Below, in pieces: positions 33,889-45,185 of a stretch of DNA of 64,000 bases; the stretch's first letter is position 1; every line of letters starts with the position of its first letter. Location of the stretch: NCBI RefSeq assembly GCF_000247695.1, contig NW_004624781.1, forward strand, positions 10,830,182 through 10,894,181, in the 5' to 3' direction. Made by a program: the position numbers and the translations under genes. Under the pieces are notes generated by a model. It was not told the DNA's origin. It did no database searches and was given only the letters and a program-made list of their open reading frames with translations. This stretch comes from Heterocephalus glaber. Taxonomy: Eukaryota > Chordata > Mammalia > Rodentia > Bathyergidae.

Positions 33889-34980
33889 GTGCAAATTCAA
33901 ACTTTATTTTCTTTTGTGACCTGGAGTAGTGGAGGCAACCCCCCAGGGAGGAGGAGGGAGGGCGAAGGATTTCATTTCCATTGCTGCAGCGCTTTAGCTA
34001 TCCTCCTGCAGGTCCCCTTCCGGGGCTTGGGAGATCACAGAGTAAATGGCCGCTTTCTCGTTTTTCTTTCCCTTAAAGGCCTGGCTTCTCATCTGCCCAT
34101 CTCCCCTCCATCTCCCCACCATCCACGACCCCTTGGGAAGCAGCGAGTGAGTTCCTTAGCTGTAAGGTTTTGCTCACACCGCCTGGTCCACATCTACCCA
34201 TGTCCTGTCTCCAGGTGCCCTAGCTCCCGTCCTATGGTCCCATCTCCCACTTCTGCCAGCATTGCTCTCTTACACTCCCCAGTGAACTTAGAGTGGAAAG
34301 CCAGGCTTTAGTTAGGAACTGCCAGACTCCTTAGGGGTCTAGACAGAAAAGGAGGGGCTGAGGACTGGGGTGGGAGTCCCCAGCTTGAGTCGTCAGCCTG
34401 TAGTCTCCCCTCCTCTGCCCACGTATGGCTCTGCCATACACTAAGAGGGGCCTCCCCCCACCAACCTAGGTGCCTTCCCTCTACTTGTACCCCATATAAA
34501 AAGTCACCTTGGGCACCCTTTGGTACACTTCACTCTCCGCAGGATGAAGGGAGTTGCAAATGCCCCAGAAAGAAGCTTAGAGTCGTTTGGACAGGAAAAT
34601 TCAGTGTCCCAAATATCCATAGTATGAACTGTAAGCAAAGAGGGTGGAGATTTCAGGTCAGCATCCCATTGATCCCAAAGATACTTCAAGCAACAAGGAG
34701 GAGCCAGGCAGGAGGAAGATCCAAGCCTGTCTTGCCCTGGGCTTAGGCCCAATTCCCTCCGAGTACATGTGAAACCACCAGGTCGCCTCAGCCTGTGTTT
34801 CTCTTTTCTTATCCAGTCTTGAGCCCTCCATCCTCCCCTTGTAGCAGGGACCCTCTGTCACATGCACACCAGCTGTCGGTCAGGAGGGGTGTCCACTAGC
34901 ACCGTGTGAATCCCCTTCTTGCACATCCTAGATTGATTCTGAATCCTCTTTTTTGGTTTACCCCCTTATCTTGATGGAGC
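33889..34980. other. GC-richer single-copy stretch
   Basis: It is richer in C and G than its surroundings. A 140-codon frame at 33889-34311 is proline/serine-rich without a known domain. Two overlapping frames of 69 and 82 codons on the minus strand are similar. No promoter, CpG island or splice structure was seen. Confidence 0.45.
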
Positions 34981-34984
34981 TCAT

Positions 34985-35315
34985 ACACAAGTAATTTTCT
35001 AAGAAAGGATAATATAAAGTCTTTTTTGAGGCTTTCCATTCCTGAAAATAGTAATTCTATGCTTAGGTTGATATCGTAAGTGGGTATAAATTCTAGGCTT
35101 GCCTTCCTTATCCTTAAGAATTTTGAAAATATTATTTCTTTCTCTTTCAGTTTATAGTATTTCTGGTCAAGCACTCATGGGCCATTTTGCTTTGTACCTT
35201 TTTTTGCGCACAACCCCACCTTCACACCTCTTAGGATCTTCTCTGTATTCTAGCATTCTGAAAATTCAAGTTCTCACGTGCCTTGGTGGGTCTTTGAAAT
35301 GCATTGCCCTGCCCA
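34985..35315 (-). repeat. Old L1 5' region relic (antisense)
   Basis: 'gtgggtataaattctaggct', 'cttaggatcttctctgtatt' and 'cacgtgccttggtgggtct' appear in the order of antisense L1M text. Confidence 0.6.
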
Positions 35316-35588
35316 AGTGCTCAGGGACTCTTTCAATATGGCAGTCTAGGCCCTTCCACTTGGGAGTGAGCCTGTCTGAACCACAGCCCAATCAAAGCTG
35401 AGCTCCAGCCGATGTGCCAACCAGTGGGCAGGAAATGAATATCGCCAAGTGCCACTGCAACTTGGGGTTTGTTTGTTGTCATCACAAAATCTGACAGATA
35501 CTTGTTGGCTGTCAATGTGTATTTAAGAATGATGTATTCAAAGGCTCGTTAGAAGCTCTGTGTATGTGTGTGTGCTTGTATGTGATTC
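35316..35588. other. Single-copy stretch ending in a TG-rich run
   Basis: Nothing recognised except a short TG-rich run at 35558-35600. That run supplied the L1 target site. Confidence 0.5.
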
Positions 35589-35602
35589 GAGTGTGTATTT
35601 CT

Positions 35603-36519
35603 TTTTTTTTTATTAAATTCTTTTATTGGTACATTGTAGGTACACAACACAATTACATTTCTCATTGGGAATTGTACCTTTACATAATGCATCTTGGTTC
35701 TTATTCTTTTCCCCATTCCTAGCCCTCCCTTCACCCCTCCACCCTTCCCTATTTACAAAGACTTTATTTCCATTTTTTCCATTTCTCATCATTTTTCCTT
35801 TCCCTTCTTTCCTTTCCCCTGCCCCTCCCACTATCCCTACCTCTTTGGACCTTTTCTTCCTCTTTTACATTTTCAATTACTCATTCTAATCATTGGTACA
35901 TTTTAGGTATACAATATAATGACATTCAGCATTGGAGATTTGCACCTTTACATAATCTCCCTTGGTTCTTCTTTTTCATCCTTGCCCAGCCCTCCCTTCA
36001 ACCCCTCCATTTCTCCCTATTTACAAAGATTTTGTTCCTAATTTTCCATTTTCTATATTAATCCCATTCCCTTCTATCCTTTCCCCTAGCCCTCCCACTT
36101 CCTTCCCCTTTGCCCCTTTTCTTCCTATTTCACATTACCTAGTATACATTTAGTCCTTATTTACACTTTCAGTTTCTCACACCAGAGAAACTATTCAGTA
36201 TTTACACGTGTGTCCTATTTATTTCACTTAAGAGTATCACCTCAATGTGCATCCACTTAGCTATAAATGTCTCTAATTTCTCATTTTTTATGGCTGAGTA
36301 GTACTCCATTTTATAAACAAACCACATTTTCTTTATCCAGTCTCCAGCTGATGGGCATTTGGGCTGTTTCCAAGCTTTAGCTATCACAAACTGTGCTGCT
36401 ATGAACATGGGCGCACATGTATCACTGTGGTATGATTCTTTTAATTCTTTGGGGAAGATCCCCAGCAGTGGAATAGCGGGGTCAAATGGGACTTCCAGTC
36501 CTAGTTCTTTGAGGCATTG
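35603..36519 (-). mobile_element. L1 with two tandem 3' tails inside one duplication
   Basis: From right to left: antisense ORF2 end, then a 3'UTR down to about 35893, then a second copy of the 3'UTR end at about 35603-35892. Both tails carry the same landmarks ('ttggtacatt', 'cctttacataat', 'ctatttacaaaga'). The whole block is flanked by identical 14-bp copies of 'gagtgtgtatttct' at 35589-35602 and 36520-36533. Confidence 0.9.
36202..36519 (-). pseudogene. L1 ORF2 carboxy-terminal remnant
   Basis: An open frame carries LKELGLEVPFDPAIPLLGI, then IKKMWFVYKMEYYSAIKN, and ends INRTHV. These are conserved C-terminal features of L1 ORF2. The reverse transcriptase and endonuclease domains are absent because of 5' truncation. 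Residues upstream of 36519 in the same frame come from the flanking microsatellite. Confidence 0.9.
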
Positions 36520-36550
36520 GAGTGTGTATTTCTGTGTGCCTTTGTGCATG

Positions 36551-36591
<41 letters not shown>
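36551..36591 (+). repeat. (GT)n microsatellite
   Basis: About 20 uninterrupted GT units, close to the L1 duplication. Confidence 0.97.
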
Positions 36592-36599
36592 TGGGGCTT

Positions 36600-36950
36600 G
36601 TTGATGGGGGACCCGCATAGGTAGATTAGTCAGGACCTAGCTGTGTCCTGGAGGCGCCTGTATGGGCACCTTCTCTCAGGTGGACAGTGTTCCCAGGGAA
36701 GCCTTGTGCATCCCTTTCTGGGTAGCAGTCTGAAGCTAGCAGTGTCCTAGCAGGTGAGCAGGGAAGAGGATAGGCCCCATCTGTAGACCTTGCCTGACCT
36801 TGGCTTTCCTTGCAGTCCCTTACTTCACTGTGTCTGTCCCCAGGCCCGGATCTCCCCTGACTTCGTGCCTCCACACAATGAGCCTCTGCTCTGTGTCAAG
36901 GTGAAAAGCAATGGACTCAGCTGCATTGGCTCAGGGAGGAAGGAGGGTCT
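36600..36950. other. Single-copy stretch, nothing firm
   Basis: A possible acceptor 'ctgtgtctgtccccag' at 36842 precedes a 57-base open piece and 'aaggtgaaaa'. There is no protein match, so no exon is called. Confidence 0.4.
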
Positions 36951-36951
36951 T

Positions 36952-37085
36952 TGGATGAGTGGCTCTCAACTGGAGAAAATTTTGCCTCTGAAAAGATTAG
37001 TAATATCTGGAGACGTTTTTGTCATCTAATGAGTAGAAGCCAGGAGTCGTGCTTAACTTCCTACAGTCCCTATTGCCACCCAAAT
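36952..37085 (+). repeat. hAT-type DNA transposon fragment
   Basis: 'gtggctctcaactggagaaa', 'atatctggagacgtttttgt' and 'cgtgcttaacttcctacagt' match the pattern of a common old non-autonomous hAT element. The exact family name is not certain. Confidence 0.6.
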
Positions 37086-37378
37086 AAAGAAGTAGGAAGC
37101 TTCAGGGGTCAGTCCTGCAAAAACTGAGAAAATACAGCCCTTCTACTGCCTTCTGAGGAGCTTGGTTTTGCCAGCTCCCAAGCTGTCCCCAGGTGCCAAC
37201 GCCTGTGTCAGCTGGGTCTCATCTGTAGCTGGGCGTGTACACACTGCTCTGCACGGTCCCTCACCCACAAATTTCCACCTTCTGGATGTTTTGGCAGGAA
37301 CTGTGCTCCAGTGCTGTCTTCTCTCCCACTCTCGTTGTCCTGTGGACTTAACTATTTTATTCCCTTTTACCTTTTTAG

Positions 37379-37420
37379 CTGGGGGTGGGGGGAGAAAGGG
37401 AGAGAGAGGGAGACAGAGCT
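37379..37420 (+). repeat. G/A-rich simple repeat
   Basis: 'ggggtggggggagaaaggga' followed by GAGA runs. Confidence 0.9.
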
Positions 37421-37483
37421 AAAATAAATATGTGCATTTAATTTTTCATGTTTAATCAGAGGTCTACAACCTTTCTAAAACTC

Positions 37484-37562
37484 ATTTTTTTTGGCACTGG
37501 GGATCAAACTCAGGACCTTGAGCTTGCGAGGCAGGCGGCAGCACCACTAAACCGTCAGCCCC
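37484..37562 (-). mobile_element. ID-type SINE with perfect 10-bp duplication
   Basis: On the minus strand it starts 'ggggctgacggtttagtggt', with a changed A box, and ends in an A tail. 'tctaaaactc' is identical at 37474-37483 and 37563-37572. Confidence 0.9.
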
Positions 37563-37572
37563 TCTAAAACTC

Positions 37573-37825
37573 TTAAAGAAGTAGTTTCTCTCTTTTAGTC
37601 CAGTCCCAATGTCATGGACTGCAGGTTTTTCTTGTGTTTATTACAAAGACTCAGAGGGCCACAGAATCAGTGTTTTACTCCTCTCTGGAAGTGTACTTGT
37701 ATTATCAGTAGACAGAGCGATCAGTGGATCGGAGGTGAGAATACTCATCTCCAGAGCTTCAAGGACGGGTGGAAATCATCAGGACCAGGGCTATCTCCCT
37801 TCAGTCATGTCGCTCAATGCTACAT
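37573..37825. other. Single-copy stretch, nothing recognised
   Basis: Overlapping frames of 105 and 119 codons run into the next LTR and have no domain. Confidence 0.5.
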
Positions 37826-37827
37826 TT

Positions 37828-38196
37828 TACATCTGGAATGTATCCCCAAAGGCCTGTGTGTTAAAAGGTTCAGTCCCAGCCTGTGGTGCTCTTGGCAAGT
37901 CATGGAACCTTGGTGGATCCTGGTGAGAGGTCTTCACGTCATGGTGTTCGTGTCCTCAAAGGAAATAGTGTGACCCAGACCTCCTTATGTCTCTTTCCTT
38001 CTCAACCATGTGGTGAGGAGTTCTCCTCCCCTATGGACTTCTGCCCTGATGCGCCACCTGACCTAGGCCCCAAGCAACAGGGCCAGCCAAGTGTGGGCTA
38101 GAACCTTCAATATTGTGAGCCAAAATCAATGTTGTATCTTAATAAGTTGATTATGTTGGGTAAGTTGTTAGAGTGACGAAAAGCTGACTGACACAC
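37828..38196 (+). mobile_element. Solo MaLR-type LTR (sense)
   Basis: 'atgtatccccaaaggcctgt', 'gtgagccaaaatcaatgttg' and the end 'gacgaaaagctgactgacac' are MaLR LTR features. More diverged than the 1.8-kb pair. Confidence 0.7.
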
Positions 38197-40370
38197 TTAG
38201 CCATGCCAGCCATTTCCATTTACCTTTGTCTGAACGCTAGTACTCACCAGACATACTTTCAAACCTTAAATTCCATTACTTTAAAATGAAATATGGTATT
38301 ATTTCTATAAATGGAGTACAGAATCACTTGCCATAATTGGGAGGGGACCTTAAAAATCAAATGCCACAGGAGGGCACAAGGAAGAGGGTAAATTGTACAT
38401 TCTACTGGACACTGTCACCTGGCGAAGGCTCTGACTCTGAACTTTGCTCTATAAAAGGAAAATGAGTAAGAGTAGAACAGTGTTAAAGACATCTCAGCTG
38501 GAGGCTGAGGCTTTCTAATGATACAATGCAAGAAAAGTACTGAAAGTAAGTTGAGAAAAGGGATTAACATTTTGTTACCGGACTCAGTGTCAGAAAACGT
38601 TCGCCAATTCCAGACCAGTCGTGTTTGGCCCAGTGCAAACCCATGGGTTGCTCAGAAGGAGTAAGAAGACAGGAGGAAATACCCTTTAGTGTCCCCCACT
38701 GGGCAAGAGTAGTGCTGGGTTCCTCTTCCAGATCTCGAGGCCCCAGTCTATGCCTCCCTGCTGCCCCATAAGCCTCTCATTTCCCAGAGAAGTCCACGTG
38801 TTAATGAGGCAGTTAGGACAAATTGGTGACAAGATGCTCAAGCAGGAAACATGAGGCTCTTCCCTTCCTCCTCTTTCTGTCAAAGAATCAGTAGCACATA
38901 CGGATTGTTAAATTTATGGGGACGTGTCAAGGTAGCTTTCTCTTTTCCTCCTTCCTTTGGATCATTTTTTAGTTAAGGACTGTTTTCTTTTGAAAATATG
39001 TTTTAGTTACTCTTTTACAACATTATCCACACTTTACAGAAAGGAAGCTTATTAAAAGTTAAAAAGGAATGCAGAAAATAGCACCTACCCTGCACCCGAA
39101 CAAAAAATACATATGGTAGAAAAACTGAGAATTCTGCCTTTATTAATTAAGTGACAGTAAAACAGGTTCATTTCCATATGCATTTTTAACCATACAGATT
39201 TAGAAATAGATAGTGAACAGTCATGGTCCTGAAAATATAAATCAGGTTTTGACTTGGAGTTTTAAGAAAAATAAAGAAAGGAAGACATATATCCGGCATC
39301 ATTAGTCCAAGCTACCAAATCTATAGCAGAGATTTTCACAAAGAAGCAAAACTAAGGAAATAAGTAATTTCCCCCAAATTCCTGGGCATTTTTATTTCTC
39401 TAGTCTTTATTTCTAGATGCATTTCAAAGCCCACCTTCATTTCCACAATTATGCTAATTTTTCCAATTAGGATACCCCATAATAGGGGAACCTAGGGAGA
39501 CAAATAACTATTGAGCTCTTTTCTTGTGTTATACAAGTGGGATTTTGGTTTGTTTGTTTCTTAATGAAGTAAAGTTCATCTGAATCTATTACTTACTACA
39601 TATTTTACTTGTCTTGTTTTCTTAAGAGTTGGACATCAACTCTAAGAAATGTGCTGGACATTAGCCATGGCACTTCTGCCTGCTGAGTCCCTTTTCATCT
39701 TCACTCATGGTCCCTTGTGGCCAAGAAAGCAGGAGTGTGCCTTGTACAAAAGTGGCCCCTGACGAATTCAGAGTGGTCCCTTGACTTAAGAATGGCCTCT
39801 TGATCACTTATCAGCAACCAGTATTCTGCTGCAAGGGTTGATAAGAAGGAAGTAGTCCAATTAGACCATCTCCTGCAAATTGGTATCCATAAAACAGAGC
39901 TGTAACAGATACCCAGGAGTGGAAACACTGCAGGAGAGAGATCATGTGGGTCAGAGAGGTGTGGAGAGATCAGCAAGCTTGATTCGACCAGTCTCCCACT
40001 TCCAGGCTACTCTGCTTGTATCCTGGCAATAACTGCCCTTTTCTTAGGGCGGCCTAAAGGCCCCTGTTACCTAGCAGAAGTAGGAGTTAGTGGATTTATT
40101 TGATAGGTGATGCTGAGGCTATGAGGTTGTTTATGTATCTCTGTCGTGGAATTCAAATTCCCTTTCCATACTACCTCCCAGGATCATCATTCCAGTCCCT
40201 CTTTCTCCAGAGCCTCACAAGGGCTTCCATGCAAAGGACAGCCCCTGCCTTCCCTGTAGCCTTTCTAGAACAAGTCCAGAAACATTCAGAAGAAGGAAGG
40301 AGGCCACTGTCATTTCTGCCTTCAAAATAACCCCCATAGCCCTCTCCCCGCAACCCCCTCATGCATTCAG
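38197..40370. other. Single-copy stretch, nothing recognised
   Basis: About 2.2 kb without a named repeat. A MIR-like scrap may lie near 39010-39060. Frames up to 91 codons show no domain. Confidence 0.5.
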
Positions 40371-40371
40371 T

Positions 40372-40520
40372 TTGGACCTGGCAACGTCATCTTGCTCTTA
40401 AAGCAGATGTACCCACAGCCCTCTTCCACACAGCAGCCCGAATGGTTCTCTTAAAACATGAGGTGATGTTCAACTGATGTTCTGCTTCAACATGGTCAGT
40501 TGAGCACACTCTAAGTTGCC
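40372..40520 (+). repeat. Old LINE-type relic
   Basis: 'cacagcagcccgaatggttc' followed by 'aaaacatgaggtgatgttca' is a common old mammalian repeat text, also related to 48590-49005. Confidence 0.5.
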
Positions 40521-41260
40521 AGCTCCTCCCTCCCTCCTAATCCCATCAGATTTAGAAAGTGGAGAGTGAAACATGCTGCTTTTCAAATACTACACTGAGA
40601 GTGGGAAGGGGGAAGTGTGTCCATTGCAGAAATTTTGATTACTCTCTTGAGGACCGGAGGTGGAAGGAATCGTGTTGGCTGATGAAGCAGGGAAAAGGGG
40701 ACCCATGCTAGACAGGTGGCAGGGAGGCAGACACTGGTCTTTGTGCAGAATCCCAAGTGAATCTGGGACAGGAGGCAGCTGGTTGATCTTTCTGTGAGGA
40801 CAGAAGCCTGAAGGAAAGCTGGGGCTCCCATATCTGGGCTGTGTCTTCCACTCAGATGCTAGCATAGTCCTTTATATATAAACACAGAAAGTCTTAGAAC
40901 CACGAGACAGCAGACATAATCCACAACAAGATGGTGAGCACTCACTGCAAATCACTCATGAAACAAAGAAGGGTCTGGGAAGGAGAAGGAAGCCTTTTAA
41001 AATATCAGTATCCTTAGATAGAGTTAATATTATATTAGAACCATTAAGTAAGAATGGGCCCCTGTGAAAATGAATCAAAGAAAAAGAAAACTCGTGGAAA
41101 GAAAGAAATGTATGTTTGCCAACAAATTCATTTAAGAAACTACTAAAAACCACTGAGGAGTTTCCCTAGGCATAAAATTTAAGAAGACCAAAAACGTGAG
41201 AAAAGAAGAAAATATGGGACACAGAAAATCAATGAAGAAGGACCAGCATCCATCAAAAGA
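40521..41260. other. Single-copy stretch, nothing recognised
   Basis: Nothing supported. Confidence 0.5.
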
Positions 41261-41261
41261 A

Positions 41262-41365
41262 TGAACAGAGACAAAAAAAGAAGAGGAGGAGGAAAAGGAG
41301 GAGGAGGAGGAGGGAGAGAAAAAGGCAAAGAGGAACAGGAATAAAAAGAGGAAGAAAATCTTTTC
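41262..41365 (+). repeat. Homopurine (GGA)n-type repeat
   Basis: About 100 mostly purine bases with 'ggaggaggaggagggagaga'. Antisense frames are leucine/phenylalanine-rich by composition. Confidence 0.9.
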
Positions 41366-41567
41366 TAGTACTACAGAGATAGAAATCTTCAGAATGAAAG
41401 GCTTCCCTGAATGTCAGTAAGGAAGAATTGAAAAGATCCTGAATAGCTTCATTCTTGTGCATTTTCAGAACATTAAGAATTTTTCTAAAAAAGACTCCAG
41501 GAAAAGAGCAAATACTTTCAAATAGAAATACAAGCACATGTTATACATAGGTAAGAGCCCAAATAGA

Positions 41568-41612
41568 TAGGCAGGCAAGCAGACAGACAGACAAATAGAC
41601 AGACATTGTCAA
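41568..41612 (+). repeat. Short GGCA/GACA-type tandem repeat
   Basis: 'ggcaggcaagcagacagaca' then 'gacaaatagacagacatt'. Imperfect. Confidence 0.85.
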
Positions 41613-41689
41613 ATGGAAATACATGCATGTATTATCTCTGTGTATCTTTCAGTGCTAAGCACAAGAGAATCATATCTTCAAAATTATGG

Positions 41690-41765
41690 CTTCTGTATTT
41701 TACACATCTTGTCTCATTTGACCTCAACAGCAGCTCTATAAGAAAGCACCCAGGATATAAAAAGC
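41690..41765 (-). repeat. MIR SINE scrap (antisense)
   Basis: 'cttgtctcatttgacctcaa' and 'cagcagctctataagaaag' resemble an antisense MIR. Confidence 0.5.
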
Positions 41766-42635
41766 TAACTCCCAGAGCATAGTAGCCTGTGTCTCATCCC
41801 AGTGACTCCAGAAATTCACACTTGAGGCATTCTTTCAGCTCTAGGGACATATCGAAAACAGAAATAATTGAAAAACCAAGAAATTAAAAATTCCGAGATG
41901 GATTTTTAAAAACTGGTCAAACATTTCTGTACACTAAAAACAGAAGAGCAAATCAAAGAGATAAACAGAGTAGTGCTAAGCCCAGGCCAGGTAGGGACTG
42001 CCAGCCTTTCCCAGAACTAAGGAACCAAAGTTGAGCTCCTTTCTTAAAGCCTGGGGCTGGTGGAGGGCCATCCTGCACATGAAAGGAGTCTGAAAATACT
42101 GTCATTGACCACCACCCAGAACTTTTCACGGTTAGCAAGGTACAAGTGTCGAAAGACATAGGGTCTAGATATTGCCTGTAAATGGGATCTGACCCAAGAA
42201 TTCCTTCTCTGCTTCCATGATTATAGTTCCAATGATCTCAAGTTCACCTTGGTAAAGGATTTCTAAAATGCACAGTAAGATCTAGGAATAAATAGAGAAA
42301 CTAGGAATCTAAGAAAAAATCACTAGCAGAAAGGGATGTCCACAGAAAGAGAAAGAGCAACACATGAACCAAATAGTCCCCATTCAAATTAAGTTACGCT
42401 CTCATATTCAAAAACCAACAAAGAAGTATAAGAAAGAATCCACAAAATATACAGCTGACCATCAAAATATGACATCACTCTGGATAAAATTGGTCAAAAG
42501 TTGAAAAATAAAGATGTTTATAATGCCTTCAGACAAAGCAAAAATTTAAAAAATACAATCTTCAAAAAAAATACAATCTTCTGACATGGATAAATATCAC
42601 ATGTTTATTTCTTGTATGAAAAACTCAAAGAATAA
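41766..42635. other. A-rich stretch, possibly very old LINE
   Basis: A-rich with no frame. It may be an old L1/HAL1 5' region, but I could not match a family. Confidence 0.35.
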
Positions 42636-43103
42636 TTTTTTTCATTAAGTTTATTGGTACATTTTAGGTATACAATACAGTTACATTCATTGTTGGGATC
42701 TTGTACCTATACATGATGTATCTTGGTCCTTATATTTTTCCCCATTCCCCTGCCCTCTCTTTTCCCCCTTCACCCTTCCCTATTTACAAAGACTTTGTTT
42801 CCATGTTTTCCTTTTCTCATATTGTTTTCTTTTCCCTTCTTTCTTTTCCCCTACCCCTCCCACTTCCCCTACTCCTTTAGACCTTCTCTTCCTATTTCAA
42901 TTATCAACTATACATTTTGATCCTTATTTACACTTTTAGTTTTTTACACCAGAGAAACTATTTGGTATTTACACGTTTGTCTTATTTATTTCACGTAAGA
43001 GTATGGCCTCAATGTGCATCCATTTATCTATAAATATGTCTAGTTTCTCATTCTTTATAGCTGTGTAATACTCCATTTTATACAAAAACCACATCTTCTT
43101 TAC

Positions 43104-43451
43104 CTAGTCTCCAGCTGATGGGCAATTGGGCTGTTTCCCAGTTTTAGCTATTACGAACTGTGCCATGATAAACATGGGTGCGCATATATTGCTGTGGTAT
43201 GATGCTTTTAATTCTTTTGGGAAGATACCCAGCAGGGGAATAGCTGGGTCAAATGGGACCTCTAGCCCTAGTTCTTTGAGGTGTTTCCATACTGATTTCC
43301 ACAGTGGTTGCACCAGTCTGCACTCCCACCAACAATGGAGAAGGGTTCCTTTCTCTCCACAACCCTGCCAGCATTTGTTATTGGTTGATTTCTTGATAGC
43401 AGCCATTCTTTCTGGGGTGAGGTGGAATCTCAGCGTTATTTTCATGTGCAT
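43104..43451 (-). pseudogene. L1 ORF2 carboxy-terminal remnant, piece 1
   Basis: It carries KCWQGCGEKGTLLHCWWECR, the conserved Cys-rich region, and LKELGLEVPFDPAIPLLGI. A stop follows CPSAGD, before the expected MWYIYTMEYYSAIK-like segment, so it is broken. Confidence 0.9.
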
Positions 43452-43454
43452 CTC

Positions 43455-43715
43455 TCAAATGACCAGTGATGTTGAACATTTTTTCATGTGTTTATTTGCT
43501 GGTTTTACTTCTTTGTCTGAGAAATGTCTGTTCATTTCAGATGCCCATTTTTGGATTGGGTCTATATTTGGGGGGGTCTGATTTTTTATGAGTTCTCTAC
43601 ATATTCTAGATGTAGACCTTTGCCTGAGGAACACCTGGTAAAAAAATTTTTCCCACATTGTAAGTTGTCTCTTCACTCTGTTGGTGGTTTCTCTTGCATT
43701 GCAGAAGCTTTTCAA
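43455..43715 (-). pseudogene. L1 ORF2 remnant, piece 2
   Basis: It contains SRICRELIKNQTPPNIDPIQ and KWASEMNRHFSDKEVKPANK. It lies just upstream of piece 1 in ORF2 but in a separate open piece, so the original frame is interrupted near 43452. The polymerase motifs are further upstream and absent. Confidence 0.88.
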
Positions 43716-43744
43716 TAAGATGAGATCTCAATTGTTGATTTCAA

Positions 43745-44099
43745 AGTATACAGAGCAAAATAAAAAACAGATAATATGAATCAGGGAGATAGATTTTTTG
43801 GTGATAGAAAGAAGATCTGGGGGTGGGAGAAATGGGAAGGAATGGAGAAGAAAGGGAAGTAAAAAGGATCAAGATGTGATATGCATATACAGTACACAAA
43901 TTTAGCATGATAAATGTATTTTATGCATTACAGATGGATACTAATTAAAATTTTTAAATAGTAAAAAAATAAAATATAATGTTGGAAATAAAAACACTAA
44001 AATATGAAATGCTATAGATAAGGTAAGCTTTATATTGGACAGAATTTAAGAAAGAACTATGAAAGAGAAAAATGAATGGGTACTAAACAGTGACAATTA
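43745..44099. other. A-rich stretch, possibly an older L1 3' end
   Basis: A purine-rich part 'gggtgggagaaatgggaagg' followed by an AT-rich tail resembles an L1 3'UTR in sense, but it is too diverged to be sure. Confidence 0.35.
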
Positions 44100-44768
44100 C
44101 TCAGCTTTGATAGTTAACTGAGAAATTGCAAATCAAAACAGTAAGGTACTATTTCATATTTGTTTGCTTGGCAAAAATTTTAAAGCTTTAAAATAGGGTG
44201 TGGATAAGAATGTGCATATAAATGGAAATTCCATGTACTGCAAAAGAATATAAATTGGAATCTACCCATTATGAAATATTTAGCAAAATCCAGTAAAGAT
44301 GGAAATTGTTGTGCCTTACAGACCACCAGTTCCACCGCTTCATACCATAGAGGGGATTTCACACATGTACCCCAGAGATATTTATAAGGTTCACTGCAGC
44401 ATTATTTGTGGTAACCAGAAATTAAAAACAACTTTAATGCACCTCAACATAAGGAATGGATTGAGATAGAGCCAAACCCTTGAGTAGTATATATTACCTT
44501 AAAAAAAGAATGAACCACAATTATCCCTGTATGAACATGAAAAAAAAATCTTTAAAATTCTATTGAAACATGCAGAATGATACTATTTATATAAATTTGA
44601 AAAAAAAATGTGCAAACCAAGTACATATTATTTAGGACACATATGTATAGTAATACTACAATGAAATGTGTAATGGTACCAAACTTATAGAAAGGAGTGG
44701 AAACATCCGTCTCAGCATGGCGATCACCTCTGGGAAAGGAGGGAGAAAGTTGCAAAGAAAACAATATC
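44100..44768 (+). repeat. Old L1 ORF2/3' region relic (sense)
   Basis: 'attgcaaatcaaaacagtaa', 'cactgcagcattatttgtgg', 'aggaatggattgagatagag' and 'gcgatcacctctgggaaagg' are in L1 order. Frames are lost. Confidence 0.75.
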
Positions 44769-44771
44769 TAC

Positions 44772-44925
44772 AAAGTCAGTCTTCAATTTATGAACATTTG
44801 AGTTGCAAACTTTCACAGATGTACTGTATAAGACTCACATTGTTAGCTTATGAACAAATCTGATTTATAAACAAATCTCCCAGAATGGAACTAATGCATA
44901 AGTAGGGGACTTACTAGTTTAAAAA
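44772..44925. repeat. Tc1/mariner (Tigger-like) MITE candidate
   Basis: The left end 'gtcagtcttcaatttatgaa' and right end 'gcataagtaggggacttact' look like imperfect inverted ends around a 150-bp body with 'gttagcttatgaacaaatct'. Known short Tigger-related elements share this text. Confidence 0.45.
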
Positions 44926-44984
44926 GATATGATGGAAAATATCAAGTATACATAAGAGTGAAAGAATAATAAAATGTTTCATGT

Positions 44985-45182
44985 ACTTAGCATCCAGCTT
45001 CAGTAGCTGTCATTTTGCATATAAGATTCATCCATCCTATTCTTCTGGAATTTTTAAAGGAACTGTGAGATATCCTGCTATTCTACCATAAGTACTTTCA
45101 TAAGCATCTGTAACAAGTGGGGTCATTTAAAAAGTACAATCATACTATTATTGTATTTACCAAAATTATTAATAATTCCTGT
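44985..45182 (+). repeat. Old L1 3' region relic
   Basis: 'ttagcatccagcttcagtag' and 'accaaaattattaataattc' are characteristic of an ancient L1. Confidence 0.55.
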
Positions 45183-45185
45183 AAA

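Larger units (their letters stand above)
42636..43739 (-). mobile_element. 5'-truncated L1, antisense, about 1.1 kb
   Basis: The left part is the 3'UTR ('tattggtacattttaggtat'), and the right part is antisense ORF2. The flanks 'tcaaagaata' (before 42636) and 'tcaaagtata' (from about 43740) may be a short duplication with one mismatch. It belongs to the same family as the 35.6-kb copy, here with a single tail. Confidence 0.9.

Noticed and set aside
33889..34311. 140-codon Pro/Ser-rich frame
   Set aside because: Composition-driven in a C-rich stretch; no domain, no flanking exon signals.
36842..36898. Possible 57-base exon between 'ctgtccccag' and 'aaggtgaaaa'
   Set aside because: The signals are weak and common by chance, and the 19 residues match nothing I recognise.
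43126..43581. 151-codon plus-strand frame
   Set aside because: It is the antisense shadow of L1 ORF2 at 43104-43715.
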